Below, piece after piece: positions 28,997-37,344 of a stretch of DNA of 64,000 nucleotides. Within the stretch, counting starts at the first letter, position 1; each line of letters opens with the position of its first letter. Both the position numbers and the translations under genes were made by a program. The stretch comes from an uncultured Bryobacterales bacterium (GTDB taxonomy: Bacteria > Acidobacteriota > Terriglobia > Bryobacterales > UBA6623): the NCBI GenBank assembly GCA_951813065.1, contig CATOTH010000004.1:124001-188000 (forward strand), given 5' to 3'. The notes under the pieces are model-generated. The model was not told the DNA's origin. It made no database searches and saw only the letters and a program-made list of their open reading frames with translations.

Positions 28997-29026
28997 TTGA
29001 CAGGGCCGTGGTCGGGGTTCGACAAT
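28997..29026 (+). promoter_or_regulatory. Promoter of the dcw cluster
   Basis: A perfect TTGACA at 28997-29002, an 18-bp spacer and GACAAT at 29021-29026. The MraZ box begins four bases downstream, so the repressor would sit on the transcription start. Confidence 0.65.
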
Positions 29027-29029
29027 GTG

Positions 29030-29083
29030 GTGGTCAGATGTGGACAGAAATGTTGCAAAGTGATCAAAAGTGGTCAAAATGGC
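29030..29083 (+). promoter_or_regulatory. MraZ box: 10-bp-phased GTGG repeats
   Basis: Five consecutive 10-bp units: GTGGTCAGAT (29030), GTGGACAGAA (29040), a degenerate ATGTTGCAAA (29050), GTGATCAAAA (29060) and GTGGTCAAAA (29070), then TGGC (29080). MraZ is known to bind GTGG-type direct repeats with the same 10-bp pitch upstream of its own operon, so this is almost certainly the autoregulatory site. Confidence 0.75.
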
Positions 29084-29118
29084 TTTGCCAGGGCTCACGT
29101 TTGTCGCATTGCTAGGAA

Positions 29119-29589
29119 ATGCAGGCGATGTTCCGCGGAGTCCAGACAGGAAACGTCGACGACAAGGGTCGTTTGAAACTGCCTGCGTCGGTGAAACGCC
29201 GGCTCAAGGATCTCTACAGCCAGTTGGACATTTTTGTAACCAGCCTGGACGGCGAGACGGTGAAAGTGTTCCCTATCAGGGAATGGGAACTGGTCGAAGA
29301 CCGGCTCGCTGACAAGTCGAAGAGCTCTGACCAAGCCCAGACCGGCGCCGTAAAGAACAGGATTCTGTTCCAGGCGAACCGCTTCGGAGCCGAGGAGACC
29401 CTGGACGGCCAGGGGAGGCTGCTTGTGCCCTCGGCGCTGCGGGAGTCCGCGGACATGAAGGGCGCGGTCAAGATCCAATGGCAATCCAATCACATGCTCG
29501 TGATGAGCGAGGCCCGCTACAACGACGCCGCCGAGCAGAACATGCTGACCGCTGATGACTTGGCCCACGCTGCGGATTTGGGGTTGTGA
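29119..29589 (+). CDS. mraZ: Transcriptional regulator MraZ
   Basis: A 156-residue protein with two AbrB-like SpoVT domains, first gene of the dcw cluster. The first repeat is FRGVQTGNVDDKGRLKLPASVKRRL; the second is ANRFGAEETLDGQGRLLVPSALRE. Each contains the DxKGR/DxQGR DNA-contact turn. MraZ forms a ring and represses the division operon through GTGG repeats, and such repeats lie just upstream at 29030-29083. The start could be ATG 29119 or ATG 29128. Its TGA overlaps the rsmH ATG at 29589. Confidence 0.95.
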   Translation: MQAMFRGVQTGNVDDKGRLKLPASVKRRLKDLYSQLDIFVTSLDGETVKVFPIREWELVEDRLADKSKSSDQAQTGAVKNRILFQANRFGAEETLDGQGRLLVPSALRESADMKGAVKIQWQSNHMLVMSEARYNDAAEQNMLTADDLAHAADLGL

Positions 29590-30494
29590 TGAGTTCCGCC
29601 CAGCAGCACTTTCCGGTAATGGCGGACGAGATGGAGCAGTATCTGCTCGCGCCCGAGAGCCAGCGACCCGAAGGCGCCTATTGCGACTGCACAGCGGGTT
29701 CGGGCGGTTATGCCCACAGGATCCTCAGCCGCGTGGCCCGCCGCACGCTGGTTCTAATCGACCGGGACCGGGCGGCCCTGGACCGCTGTCGGCGCCGTTT
29801 CACTGGATTCGGCGACCGTGTGCGGTACTTCCACGGCGGCTTTTCACGGATCGGAGACGCCGTGAGCGGATCGGGGCCACTAGCTGGGATTGTCGCGGAT
29901 CTCGGACTGTCGCTTAAGCAGATCAACGATCCCGGGCGGGGGTTCAGCCTACGGTTGGACGGGCCCCTGGACATGCGCTTCGACTCGACCCAGGCATCGC
30001 GTGCCGAAGACTTCGTCAACCGCGGAAGCGAATCCGAGCTGGCGGACCTGCTGTATCGGCTTGCCGACGAGCACCATAGCCGGCGCATCGCGCGGGCGAT
30101 CGTGAGAGCCCGGCCCATCCGGAACACGCTGCACCTGGCTGAGACGGTCTCGGCCGCCGTTCCACGGCGTCAGCGAAGCCGAATCCATCCCGCCACCAAG
30201 ACCTTCCAGGCCCTCAGGATGGCGGTCAACGACGAGCCGGGCGAACTGGCCAGGCTGCTGGATGCTGCTCCGCGCCTGCTCGCGCCAGGCGGGCGCTTCG
30301 TGGTGGTTAGTTTCCACAGCGGTGAGGACCGCATGGTGAAGCACTCCTTCCGAAGCCAGGCCGGAACTGGAGTCTACAGGCTCATGACCCGCCGGGTGGT
30401 ACGCCCCTCGGCAACAGAGGTGGACCTGAACCCGCCCAGCCGGAGCGCCCGCTTGCGGGCGGTCTGCCGGACTCGGCAGGAGTTCACCCAATGA
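29589..30494 (+). CDS. rsmH: 16S rRNA (cytosine-1402-N4)-methyltransferase
   Basis: About 301 residues. It uses SAM to methylate N4 of C1402 in 16S rRNA. Motifs: HFPVMADEM near the N-terminus, the SAM loop DCTAGSGGYAHRIL, GIVADLGLSLKQINDPGRGFS, LDMRFD, RIHPATKTFQALRMAVNDE and VVVSFHSGEDRMVKHSFR. Residue DLGLS replaces the commoner DLGVSS/DLGLSS. ATG 29589 lies in the mraZ stop (ATGA), giving translational coupling. Confidence 0.95.
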   Translation: MSSAQQHFPVMADEMEQYLLAPESQRPEGAYCDCTAGSGGYAHRILSRVARRTLVLIDRDRAALDRCRRRFTGFGDRVRYFHGGFSRIGDAVSGSGPLAGIVADLGLSLKQINDPGRGFSLRLDGPLDMRFDSTQASRAEDFVNRGSESELADLLYRLADEHHSRRIARAIVRARPIRNTLHLAETVSAAVPRRQRSRIHPATKTFQALRMAVNDEPGELARLLDAAPRLLAPGGRFVVVSFHSGEDRMVKHSFRSQAGTGVYRLMTRRVVRPSATEVDLNPPSRSARLRAVCRTRQEFTQ

Positions 30495-30509
30495 TAAGGA
30501 TCGGTACAC

Positions 30510-31049
30510 ATGGAGAAGGAAAATAGACCGAACGCGCCGCTGCCGGAACCGGGCCAGTACGGCTGGAGCAAATCCTCCTTGCCCCAGCAAGTGCTGCGCA
30601 ACAGGCCGAGCGGCGGCGCCATTCCACGGCACCCTCCATCGACGCGAGCCGCGTCGATGGAGGGTGCCGTGCTGTACCAGAAGAGAATCGACAACAGTGG
30701 CGTCCGCTACAGGCACGACCCGCGCGACCGGGACGCCATGCGAAGGCAGATCAGCTGGGGGCTGTTTGTCGTGTTTCTGCTTGTCGTGTGGTTCGCGCCG
30801 CGCCTCTGGGTGCGGCACTTGGGATATCGAGAAGCTCAGCTGACGGAGTCGATCGCGCAGCTGGCCTTGGTCCGTGACCAGTTGAAGGTCGAGCGAGGCC
30901 GGCTCCAGGACCGCCGGCTGATTGCGGCGCGGGCGGAAACGGAAGGGCTCCAGGAGACCGACGAGGGCAGCTACACGTGGTTCGCCCCTCGCCCGGTCGA
31001 TTCAGGCTCGAAAACCGCCGTCGCGCTGCTGATTGACAGAAAGGAGTAG
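30510..31049 (+). CDS. ftsL: FtsL-like cell division protein
   Basis: A 179-residue bitopic protein. A cytoplasmic N-terminal tail of about 80 residues precedes one TM helix (ISWGLFVVFLLVVWFAPRLWV, about 82-102) and a short coiled coil (YREAQLTESIAQLALVRDQL). This topology, and its place between rsmH and ftsI, identify it as the FtsL that forms a complex with FtsQ/FtsB and activates FtsWI. AAGGA at 30496-30500 supports ATG 30510. The tail is longer than usual and contains a perfect 22-bp inverted repeat (30625-30671); ATG 30657, inside its right arm, is an alternative start giving 130 residues. Sequence identity to known FtsL is low, as is normal for this family. Confidence 0.75.
   Translation: MEKENRPNAPLPEPGQYGWSKSSLPQQVLRNRPSGGAIPRHPPSTRAASMEGAVLYQKRIDNSGVRYRHDPRDRDAMRRQISWGLFVVFLLVVWFAPRLWVRHLGYREAQLTESIAQLALVRDQLKVERGRLQDRRLIAARAETEGLQETDEGSYTWFAPRPVDSGSKTAVALLIDRKE
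30625..30671. repeat. Perfect 22-bp inverted repeat with 3-nt loop inside ftsL
   Basis: The left arm 30625-30646 starts CACGGCACCC and ends ATCGACGCG; the right arm 30650-30671 starts CGCGTCGAT and ends GGGTGCCGTG; the loop is AGC. All 22 pairs match. The stem ends at 30671 because the flanking bases 30624 and 30672 (C and C) do not pair. There is no T-tract. It encodes RHPPSTRAASMEGAV in the FtsL tail, and its right arm contains an in-frame ATG. Confidence 0.95.
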
Positions 31050-31128
31050 GGAAGCGTTACCGCCCAGACGGTGACCCGGATCCTGGACCGATCAGGAGGA
31101 GCGGAGTCATAGGTCAGCGATTGCGCGC

Positions 31129-33369
31129 GTGTCTCTCATGAGCAAGACCGGGCGAAGGAAGCAACGATCCGCGCGCGCGCACGAGAGGGCCTTGCCCAGG
31201 AACAGCCTGAGCAAGCATGGTCGCGTTCGTATCCGCGCGGTCGTGCTCGGCGCGATTTTCTGGGGCTTGCTCGTGGTCTCGCGCTTGCTGCAGCTGCAGG
31301 TTCTTCAGGCCGACGACTTGTCCGAGAAGGCGGTCCGGCAGCAGCAGGCCACGGTCGACATTCCCGCCCGGCGCGGCGCCATCCTTGACCGTCACGGCCG
31401 GGAACTCGCCTTGAGTACCCCGGCCGAATCGATCGGTATTTTCTCCGACGAGGTCGTTGACCCCAAGGCCTTGGCCGCGACGCTCTCGGAAGCGTTGAAC
31501 ATGCCTCAATCCGTGCTGGATGAGCGGATGACACGGGGCGGATTCCAGTGGCTCAAGCGGTTTGCGACGCTTGCCGACGAGGAGCGCGTGCGTGCCCTGG
31601 ACCTCGAAACCCTGCACTTCGAGAAGGAGAGCAAGCGCTTCTACCCGTACGGCACGGTAGCCGCGCACGTGCTCGGCACCGTCGGCATCGACCACCAGGG
31701 CCAAGCGGGCCTGGAGCAGCGTTTCGATTCCGAGCTGCAAGGTGACCACGGCCAGGGCCTGTTGCAGTACGACGCCCGGCAGCGGCGCTATGGCCGCCAG
31801 GTGATTGCGCCGGCCGTCGCCGGCAGCGACCTGGTCCTGGACCTCGATCTCGACCTGCAGTCACTCGCTGACATGGAGCTTGCCAATGCGGTCGAAAAGA
31901 CGCAATCGCGGGCCGGCACCATCGTGCTCATGAAGCCGGACAGCGGCGAGGTTGTGGCCATGTCGAGCTGGCCGTGGTTCGACCCGAACAATCTCACGCG
32001 CAGCGAGCAGGATCTGGAGAACCTGCGCAACTTTGCGGTCAGCTACATGATCGAGCCAGGCTCGACCTTCAAGGTCCTCACTGCCGCCGCTGCACTCGAA
32101 GAGGGCCTGGTCACGACGGCCGACGTCCTGGATTGCGAATTGGGGGGCATCTGGATCGGGAGCCGCCGGATTCGCGACCACAATCCGTTCGGCTTGCTCA
32201 CGATGCCGGAGGTGCTCATGAAATCGAGCAACGTCGGCATCATCAAGATCGGCAGCCGCCTGGGCGAGCAGCGGCTGCACTCGTACATCAAGCGGTTCGG
32301 GTTCGGCGCCGCAACGGGCGTCGGTCTCCCAGGCGAGGTAGCCGGCTTGGTCCGTCCGCCGCACCAATGGAGCGCGTCGTCGTTCGCGTCCCTCTCGATG
32401 GGACAGGAAATCGGGGTGACGGCTCTCCAGATGGCGCGACTGTTTGCCGTCGTCGCCAATGGCGGAACGCTGGTCAGCCCGCGGATCGTGCGTGCTTTGC
32501 GCCCGAACGGGGGAAGCGAGATTGAGTTCGAGGCCAAGCCGGGAGTGAGAGTGCTCAGCCCCGATACCGCGGCCACGATGCAGGCCATCCTCGAACAGGT
32601 CGTCGAATCCGGGACCGGCCGCTTCGCCCAGATCCAGGGATATCGCGTGGCCGGGAAGACCGGCACCGCGCAGATGATCAACACGGTGTCGCGGTCCTAT
32701 GTGGACGGTGCGTACCTGGCCAGCTTCTGCGGGTTTGCACCCGTCAACGACCCGGCCCTCGTGGGGGTCGTCATGTTGTACGACCCTCGCGGGGAGTTCT
32801 ACTACGGCGGCCGCATCGCGGCGCCGGTGTTCTCGTCCGTCATGCGCCAGGCGCTTCGGCAACTCGACCTGCCGCCATCGAAGGGTCTCCCGCAGTATCC
32901 GCCGGCTGTGCCGACGGATTTCCCGGATCGCATGCTGGCGGACTTTGTCGAGGGCTCTGCCGCCGTGCCCGTCGGCCAGCAGTTGCTGGCGGCTGTCGCC
33001 GACGGGCCGGCGTCCACGCCCCTCCAGACGGAAAGCGAAATGGCTTCGCCGCAGGAGGCCGCTCACCCTGATGGGAGCGGAGGCCGTGGGCAGTTGGCGC
33101 GCGAGGCGCCGGACCCGCCGGCCGAAACCGTGCCCGAGATGCTGCCGGTGGTGGTTCCGGACCTGCTCGGCCTGACCATGCGTGAAGCGTTCTCGCTTGC
33201 CACCAGTCTCGGCATCAAGGTCGCTCCCAATGGCAGCGGAGTGGCGTACAAACAGTCTCCCGAGCCCAACGAGGTCTTGGCGCAGGACCAAGTCTTGCAA
33301 CTCTATTTCGGGCTAGCCCCGGTCGCCCCGTCCGCAACCGAACCTGGCGCGAAGGCAGATGGCGGATGA
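31129..33369 (+). CDS. ftsI: Septal peptidoglycan transpeptidase FtsI/PBP3 with C-terminal PASTA domain
   Basis: A 746-residue class B penicillin-binding protein. One TM helix lies at about residues 36-55 (RAVVLGAIFWGLLVVSRLLQ). The dimerisation domain starts IPARRGAILDRHGRELA. The transpeptidase domain has the serine motif STFK (EPGSTFKVLTA), SSN (LMKSSNVGIIK) and KTG (VAGKTGTAQM). A Pro/Ala-rich linker leads to a PASTA domain (VVVPDLLGLTMREAFSLAT, VLQLYF), which FtsI of E. coli lacks. It cross-links septal peptidoglycan together with FtsW. Start is GTG 31129 or ATG 31138; the strong AGGAGGAG at 31094 lies too far upstream to decide. Its TGA overlaps the murE ATG. Confidence 0.95.
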   Translation: MSLMSKTGRRKQRSARAHERALPRNSLSKHGRVRIRAVVLGAIFWGLLVVSRLLQLQVLQADDLSEKAVRQQQATVDIPARRGAILDRHGRELALSTPAESIGIFSDEVVDPKALAATLSEALNMPQSVLDERMTRGGFQWLKRFATLADEERVRALDLETLHFEKESKRFYPYGTVAAHVLGTVGIDHQGQAGLEQRFDSELQGDHGQGLLQYDARQRRYGRQVIAPAVAGSDLVLDLDLDLQSLADMELANAVEKTQSRAGTIVLMKPDSGEVVAMSSWPWFDPNNLTRSEQDLENLRNFAVSYMIEPGSTFKVLTAAAALEEGLVTTADVLDCELGGIWIGSRRIRDHNPFGLLTMPEVLMKSSNVGIIKIGSRLGEQRLHSYIKRFGFGAATGVGLPGEVAGLVRPPHQWSASSFASLSMGQEIGVTALQMARLFAVVANGGTLVSPRIVRALRPNGGSEIEFEAKPGVRVLSPDTAATMQAILEQVVESGTGRFAQIQGYRVAGKTGTAQMINTVSRSYVDGAYLASFCGFAPVNDPALVGVVMLYDPRGEFYYGGRIAAPVFSSVMRQALRQLDLPPSKGLPQYPPAVPTDFPDRMLADFVEGSAAVPVGQQLLAAVADGPASTPLQTESEMASPQEAAHPDGSGGRGQLAREAPDPPAETVPEMLPVVVPDLLGLTMREAFSLATSLGIKVAPNGSGVAYKQSPEPNEVLAQDQVLQLYFGLAPVAPSATEPGAKADGG

Positions 33370-34847
33370 GGCTCGAAAAGATGCTAGAGGGATTCGCAGC
33401 GGAAGCCGTGCCGCCGATCGAGGTGACGGGACTGCAGTACGACTCCCGGAAGGCGGGACCGGGAGAGGCGTTCTTCGCCTTTCCCGGCGAGCGCGTCGAC
33501 GGGCACGCATTCGTGCCCAACGCACTGGCGGCGGGCGCGGCGGCCATCGTGAGCGAGCGCCTGGCGCCGGATGGAATGGAATCGCGCTGGGCTCGCGTCG
33601 GGCACGGGCGGCGAGCCCTGGCTCACGCCGCCCTGCGCTTCTACGGCCGTCCGGACCGCACACTGAGCGTCACGGCGGTAACCGGCACGAACGGAAAGAC
33701 CACCACCGTGCATCTCATTGACTCGCTGTTGCGTTCGGCGGGCAAAACGACTGCCCTCCTCGGCACGATCGAGCACCGCGTCGGGCCCTTCACCGAGAAA
33801 TCCATCAACACAACGCCGGAGTCGCTCGACATCGTCCGGTTCCTCGCGCGCCTTCGTGACCTCGGCGGCACCCACGCCACGATGGAAGCTTCGTCCCACG
33901 CGCTGGAACTCGAACGGATTCGCGGCCTTGAATTCCACACTGCGGTCTTCACGAACCTGACCCCGGACCACCTCGATTTCCACGGCGACATGGAATCCTA
34001 TGCGGCGTCCAAGCGCCGCCTGTTCGAGGGAGCCGGCGCCAAGCCTCCGCGCTTTGCAGTCGCGAATGCCGACACCGAGGCCGGTAGGAGCCTCCTGCGG
34101 ATCGGAAAGTCGGAAGCGGTCTCGTATGGCCTTTCTGTCGATGCCGATGTGAGGGCCCGGCAGGTGCGGTCCGGCTCGACCGGGTTGCGCTTCGAGGTGG
34201 ACACGCCTGCGGGTCCGATTTGTGCCGAGGCACCCCTTGTCGGGGACTTCAACGTCCAAAACCTGCTGGCGGCTATCGCCGCCGTCCAGTGCCACGGCAT
34301 GTCGGTTTCCCAGATCGAGGTGGGTCTCCGCGAGGTCGAGTCCGTGCCAGGCCGGTTCGAAGTGATCGACGAGGGCCAGCCATTCTTGGTGATCGTCGAC
34401 TACGCTCACACCGCGGACGCGCTGGAGCGGCTGATCGAAGCGGCAAGGGCGATTGCGAACCGCAGCCACCCTCCGGGCCGGGTCCTGGTGCTGTTCGGCT
34501 GCGGCGGGGACCGCGATCGGACCAAGCGTGCGCCAATGGGCCGCATCGCCGGTCGACTGAGCGATTTCGCATTGCTCACGTCGGACAATCCGCGCGGCGA
34601 AGATCCCCTCCAGATTATTCGCGAGGTTGCCAATGGCCTGGAAGGCGGCGCCGCGCATTGGACCCTGGAGCCGGATCGACGGGCCGCTATCGGAGCCGTC
34701 TTGGCCGAGGCCCGCAGGAACGATGTCGTGCTCGTTGCCGGCAAGGGTCACGAGACGACGCAGGTGATTGCAGACGGGCGTGTGGAATTTGACGACCGGG
34801 TTGCAGCGCGTTCCGCGTTGCACCAGATGGGGTATGCGAACCAGTGA
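33366..34847 (+). CDS. murE: UDP-MurNAc-tripeptide ligase (meso-diaminopimelate type)
   Basis: A 493-residue Mur ligase that adds the third stem-peptide residue. The ATP loop is VTGTNGKTTTVHLID; YAHTADALERLIEAA and LFGCGGDRDRTKRAPMG are typical. The specificity motif is DNPR (LLTSDNPRGEDPLQII), which indicates meso-diaminopimelate rather than lysine. It starts at ATG 33366 within the ftsI stop and ends overlapping the murF GTG by four bases. Confidence 0.97.
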   Translation: MRLEKMLEGFAAEAVPPIEVTGLQYDSRKAGPGEAFFAFPGERVDGHAFVPNALAAGAAAIVSERLAPDGMESRWARVGHGRRALAHAALRFYGRPDRTLSVTAVTGTNGKTTTVHLIDSLLRSAGKTTALLGTIEHRVGPFTEKSINTTPESLDIVRFLARLRDLGGTHATMEASSHALELERIRGLEFHTAVFTNLTPDHLDFHGDMESYAASKRRLFEGAGAKPPRFAVANADTEAGRSLLRIGKSEAVSYGLSVDADVRARQVRSGSTGLRFEVDTPAGPICAEAPLVGDFNVQNLLAAIAAVQCHGMSVSQIEVGLREVESVPGRFEVIDEGQPFLVIVDYAHTADALERLIEAARAIANRSHPPGRVLVLFGCGGDRDRTKRAPMGRIAGRLSDFALLTSDNPRGEDPLQIIREVANGLEGGAAHWTLEPDRRAAIGAVLAEARRNDVVLVAGKGHETTQVIADGRVEFDDRVAARSALHQMGYANQ

Positions 34848-36205
34848 TTGTGCAGCTGTCCCAGATTTGCCAATGGCTGGAACTGTCCCCGGGTAAAGCC
34901 GTGGGTGAGGCTTGCGGCTATTCCATAGACTCGCGCACGGTCCAGCCAGGAGAGCTGTTCTTTGCGATTCGCGGCCCAACGCATGACGGTCACGACTATG
35001 TCCTGGAAGCGTTTCGTCGTGGCGCGGTGGCTGCGGTGGTTCGGGCTGGCTTCGATGCCAAGGGTGCCGGGTGCCTGTTGCGAGTCGACGATCCTGCGGC
35101 GGCGCTGCGGGCCGTTGGGGCGCAGGCCAGGCGGGAGTGGGGCGGAACGGTGATTGCCGTCACCGGTAGCAGTGGCAAGACCACTACCAAGGACGCGATC
35201 GCGACACTGCTCGAAGATCTCGTGCCCGTCGCGAAGTCCGAGGGCAACCTCAACAACGAGTACGGGTTGCCCCTGTCGCTGCTGAGGGTTCCTTGCGAGG
35301 CGCGCGTGGCCGTTGTGGAGATCGGCATCAACCACGCGGGTGAGATGCGGCCGCTCGCCGAACTTGCGGCCCCCGACATCGCCGTAGTCACGAATGTCGG
35401 TTCGGCGCATCTGGGGAATTTCGCATCGGTCGACGAGATAGCGGGAGAGAAGCGTGGACTCGTCGAGGCCCTCCGGAAGGGTGGAACAGCCGTCCTGAAC
35501 GCCGATGACCGGCGCGTGAGCGAGTTCCGCGAGACGCACGACGGTCCCGCCTTGACATTCGGGATCGAGCGGCCTGCGGATGTTCGGGCCGTCGATGTCG
35601 TGGAACTGGGAGCCAAAGGCGTCCGTTTCAGCGTCTCCGGGCAGAGCATGACCACCTTGATGCCCGGTCGCCACAACGTCTACAACATCCTCGCGGCAGT
35701 TGCCGCGGTCAAGCCGCTCGGATTCAGTTCCGGCCGCCTGGGTGCCGCGGTCGGTCGGTTGCGACCCTCCGCGATGCGCGGCATCGTCCACCAACGCGGG
35801 GGGGTCACGTTGATCGACGACTGCTATAACGCGAATCCACCGGCGATGGCGGCGATGCTGGATGTCTTGCGCCGGACGCCAGGCGCGCGGCGCATCGCCG
35901 TGCTGGGCGAGATGCGCGAACTGGGCGCGGCCTCGCGCGATCTGCATCGCCAGGTCGGCAGGGCCGTTGCGGACGCAGGGATCAACCACTTGATCGCTGT
36001 GTGCGGCGATGCGGCGGAAATCGCGCGTTCCGCGGGTGGGGTTTCCGAGTTCTGCGAAAGTCCCCGCGACGCCGCGAGAGTCTTGGCCGGAATGGTCAAG
36101 CCGGGTGACGTCGTGCTCCTCAAGGCCTCGCGCGGGGTCGGGCTCGAGGAAGCCCGGGACGGGCTGCTCAAGGCACTTGGGCAACCAGAAAGGACTGCAG
36201 TGTAG
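34844..36205 (+). CDS. murF: UDP-MurNAc-tripeptide:D-Ala-D-Ala ligase
   Basis: A 453-residue Mur ligase that attaches D-Ala-D-Ala to the UDP-MurNAc-tripeptide. GTG 34844 is in the murE stop (GTGA). N-terminal SIDSRTVQPGELFFAIRG, ATP loop VTGSSGKTTTKDAIATLL, GNLNNEYGLPLSLLR, EIGINHAGEMRPLAELAAPD and LIDDCYNANPPAMAAMLD are all MurF signatures. No ddl gene, which supplies its D-Ala-D-Ala substrate, is found in the cluster. Confidence 0.97.
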   Translation: MIVQLSQICQWLELSPGKAVGEACGYSIDSRTVQPGELFFAIRGPTHDGHDYVLEAFRRGAVAAVVRAGFDAKGAGCLLRVDDPAAALRAVGAQARREWGGTVIAVTGSSGKTTTKDAIATLLEDLVPVAKSEGNLNNEYGLPLSLLRVPCEARVAVVEIGINHAGEMRPLAELAAPDIAVVTNVGSAHLGNFASVDEIAGEKRGLVEALRKGGTAVLNADDRRVSEFRETHDGPALTFGIERPADVRAVDVVELGAKGVRFSVSGQSMTTLMPGRHNVYNILAAVAAVKPLGFSSGRLGAAVGRLRPSAMRGIVHQRGGVTLIDDCYNANPPAMAAMLDVLRRTPGARRIAVLGEMRELGAASRDLHRQVGRAVADAGINHLIAVCGDAAEIARSAGGVSEFCESPRDAARVLAGMVKPGDVVLLKASRGVGLEEARDGLLKALGQPERTAV

Positions 36206-36210
36206 CCGCC

Positions 36211-37344
36211 ATGCTGTACCAGTTCCTCTTCGAGCATCTGTACCCGTTTCTTAGCCCCCTGCGGGTGGTTGGCTATATCACCGTTCGCTCCGCGCTGGCT
36301 ACCCTGACTGCGCTCGCGATCGGACTGATCCTCGGACCGTGGCTCATCCGCAAGCTCCAGCAAGCCCAGATTGGGCAGTACATCCGCGAGGAAGGACCGC
36401 AATCACATCAGGCCAAGGCCGGCACGCCGACCATGGGTGGGCTGCTGATCTGCTTTGCGGCGATCGCGCCCACGCTGCTGTGGGCGGACTTGGCCAACCC
36501 CTACATATGGACTGCCTTGCTGGCTATGGCGGGTTTCGGCGCTGTCGGCTTTATCGATGACTACAGCAAGATTTCCAACAAGCGAAACCTCGGCCTGCGC
36601 ACGTGGACAAAGTTCGCCATGCAAGGTGGCATGACGCTGGTGATTTGCTACCTGCTCTTCGTCCTGAACAACCGCGGGCACTACGCGATGGAAATCACCC
36701 TGCCGTTCTTCAAGGACGTCCGGCCGGACCCGGTGATTCACGCGCTCACGGTGCATCCGCTGACCCTCCCGTTCGCATACATCCTGTTTTTCGGATTCAT
36801 TTTCTTGGTTCTGGTGGGTTCGACCAACGCGGTGAACCTCACCGACGGACTGGACGGGCTGGCGATAGGGCTGGCGATCATTTGCGTGGGTGCGCTCACA
36901 GTGCTGGTCTACATCTCGGGACACAGCGAGTTGTCCAGCTATCTCGACATACCCAGCGTCCCGCTCGCCGGGGAACTGACGATCTTCTGCGCCTCGATCG
37001 TCGGTGCGAGCCTCGCGTTTCTCTGGTACAACGCACATCCGGCGCAAATCTTCATGGGAGACGTCGGCTCTCTCAGCCTTGGCGGAGCGATCGGCACGGT
37101 GGCCGTGCTCGCGAAGCAGGAGATTGTCCTGCTCTTCATCGGAGGCATCTTCGTGATCGAGACCCTGTCCGTCATTGGGCAGGTTGCCAGCTTCAAGCTG
37201 ACCGGCAAGCGGATCCTCCGCATGTCCCCCTTGCACCATCATTTCGAGCAGATCGGCTGGCCTGAATCGAAGGTGATCGTCCGTTTCTGGATCGCCGGAT
37301 TTGTCTGGGCGCTCCTGGCTATCAGCACGTTGAAACTGCGATGA
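36211..37344 (+). CDS. mraY: Phospho-MurNAc-pentapeptide translocase
   Basis: A 377-residue membrane enzyme with about ten TM helices. It transfers phospho-MurNAc-pentapeptide to undecaprenyl phosphate, forming lipid I. Motifs: HQAKAGTPTMGGLLI, VGFIDDYSKI with the catalytic aspartates, TNAVNLTDGLDGLAIG, FMGDVGSLSLGGAIGTVA and MSPLHHHFEQIGWPESKVIVRFW. It follows murF by 5 bp and its stop overlaps the murD ATG. Confidence 0.98.
   Translation: MLYQFLFEHLYPFLSPLRVVGYITVRSALATLTALAIGLILGPWLIRKLQQAQIGQYIREEGPQSHQAKAGTPTMGGLLICFAAIAPTLLWADLANPYIWTALLAMAGFGAVGFIDDYSKISNKRNLGLRTWTKFAMQGGMTLVICYLLFVLNNRGHYAMEITLPFFKDVRPDPVIHALTVHPLTLPFAYILFFGFIFLVLVGSTNAVNLTDGLDGLAIGLAIICVGALTVLVYISGHSELSSYLDIPSVPLAGELTIFCASIVGASLAFLWYNAHPAQIFMGDVGSLSLGGAIGTVAVLAKQEIVLLFIGGIFVIETLSVIGQVASFKLTGKRILRMSPLHHHFEQIGWPESKVIVRFWIAGFVWALLAISTLKLR

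Larger units (their letters stand above)
28738..29118. other. Regulatory region upstream of the dcw cluster, 381 bp
   Basis: No gene seen. The right half is AT-richer than its surroundings and contains the dcw promoter and MraZ box listed separately. A second weaker promoter (TTGTTG at 28924, TACAAA at 28946) and a spaced inverted repeat TCACAA (28931-28936) and TTGTGA (28955-28960) are visible further upstream. Confidence 0.5.
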
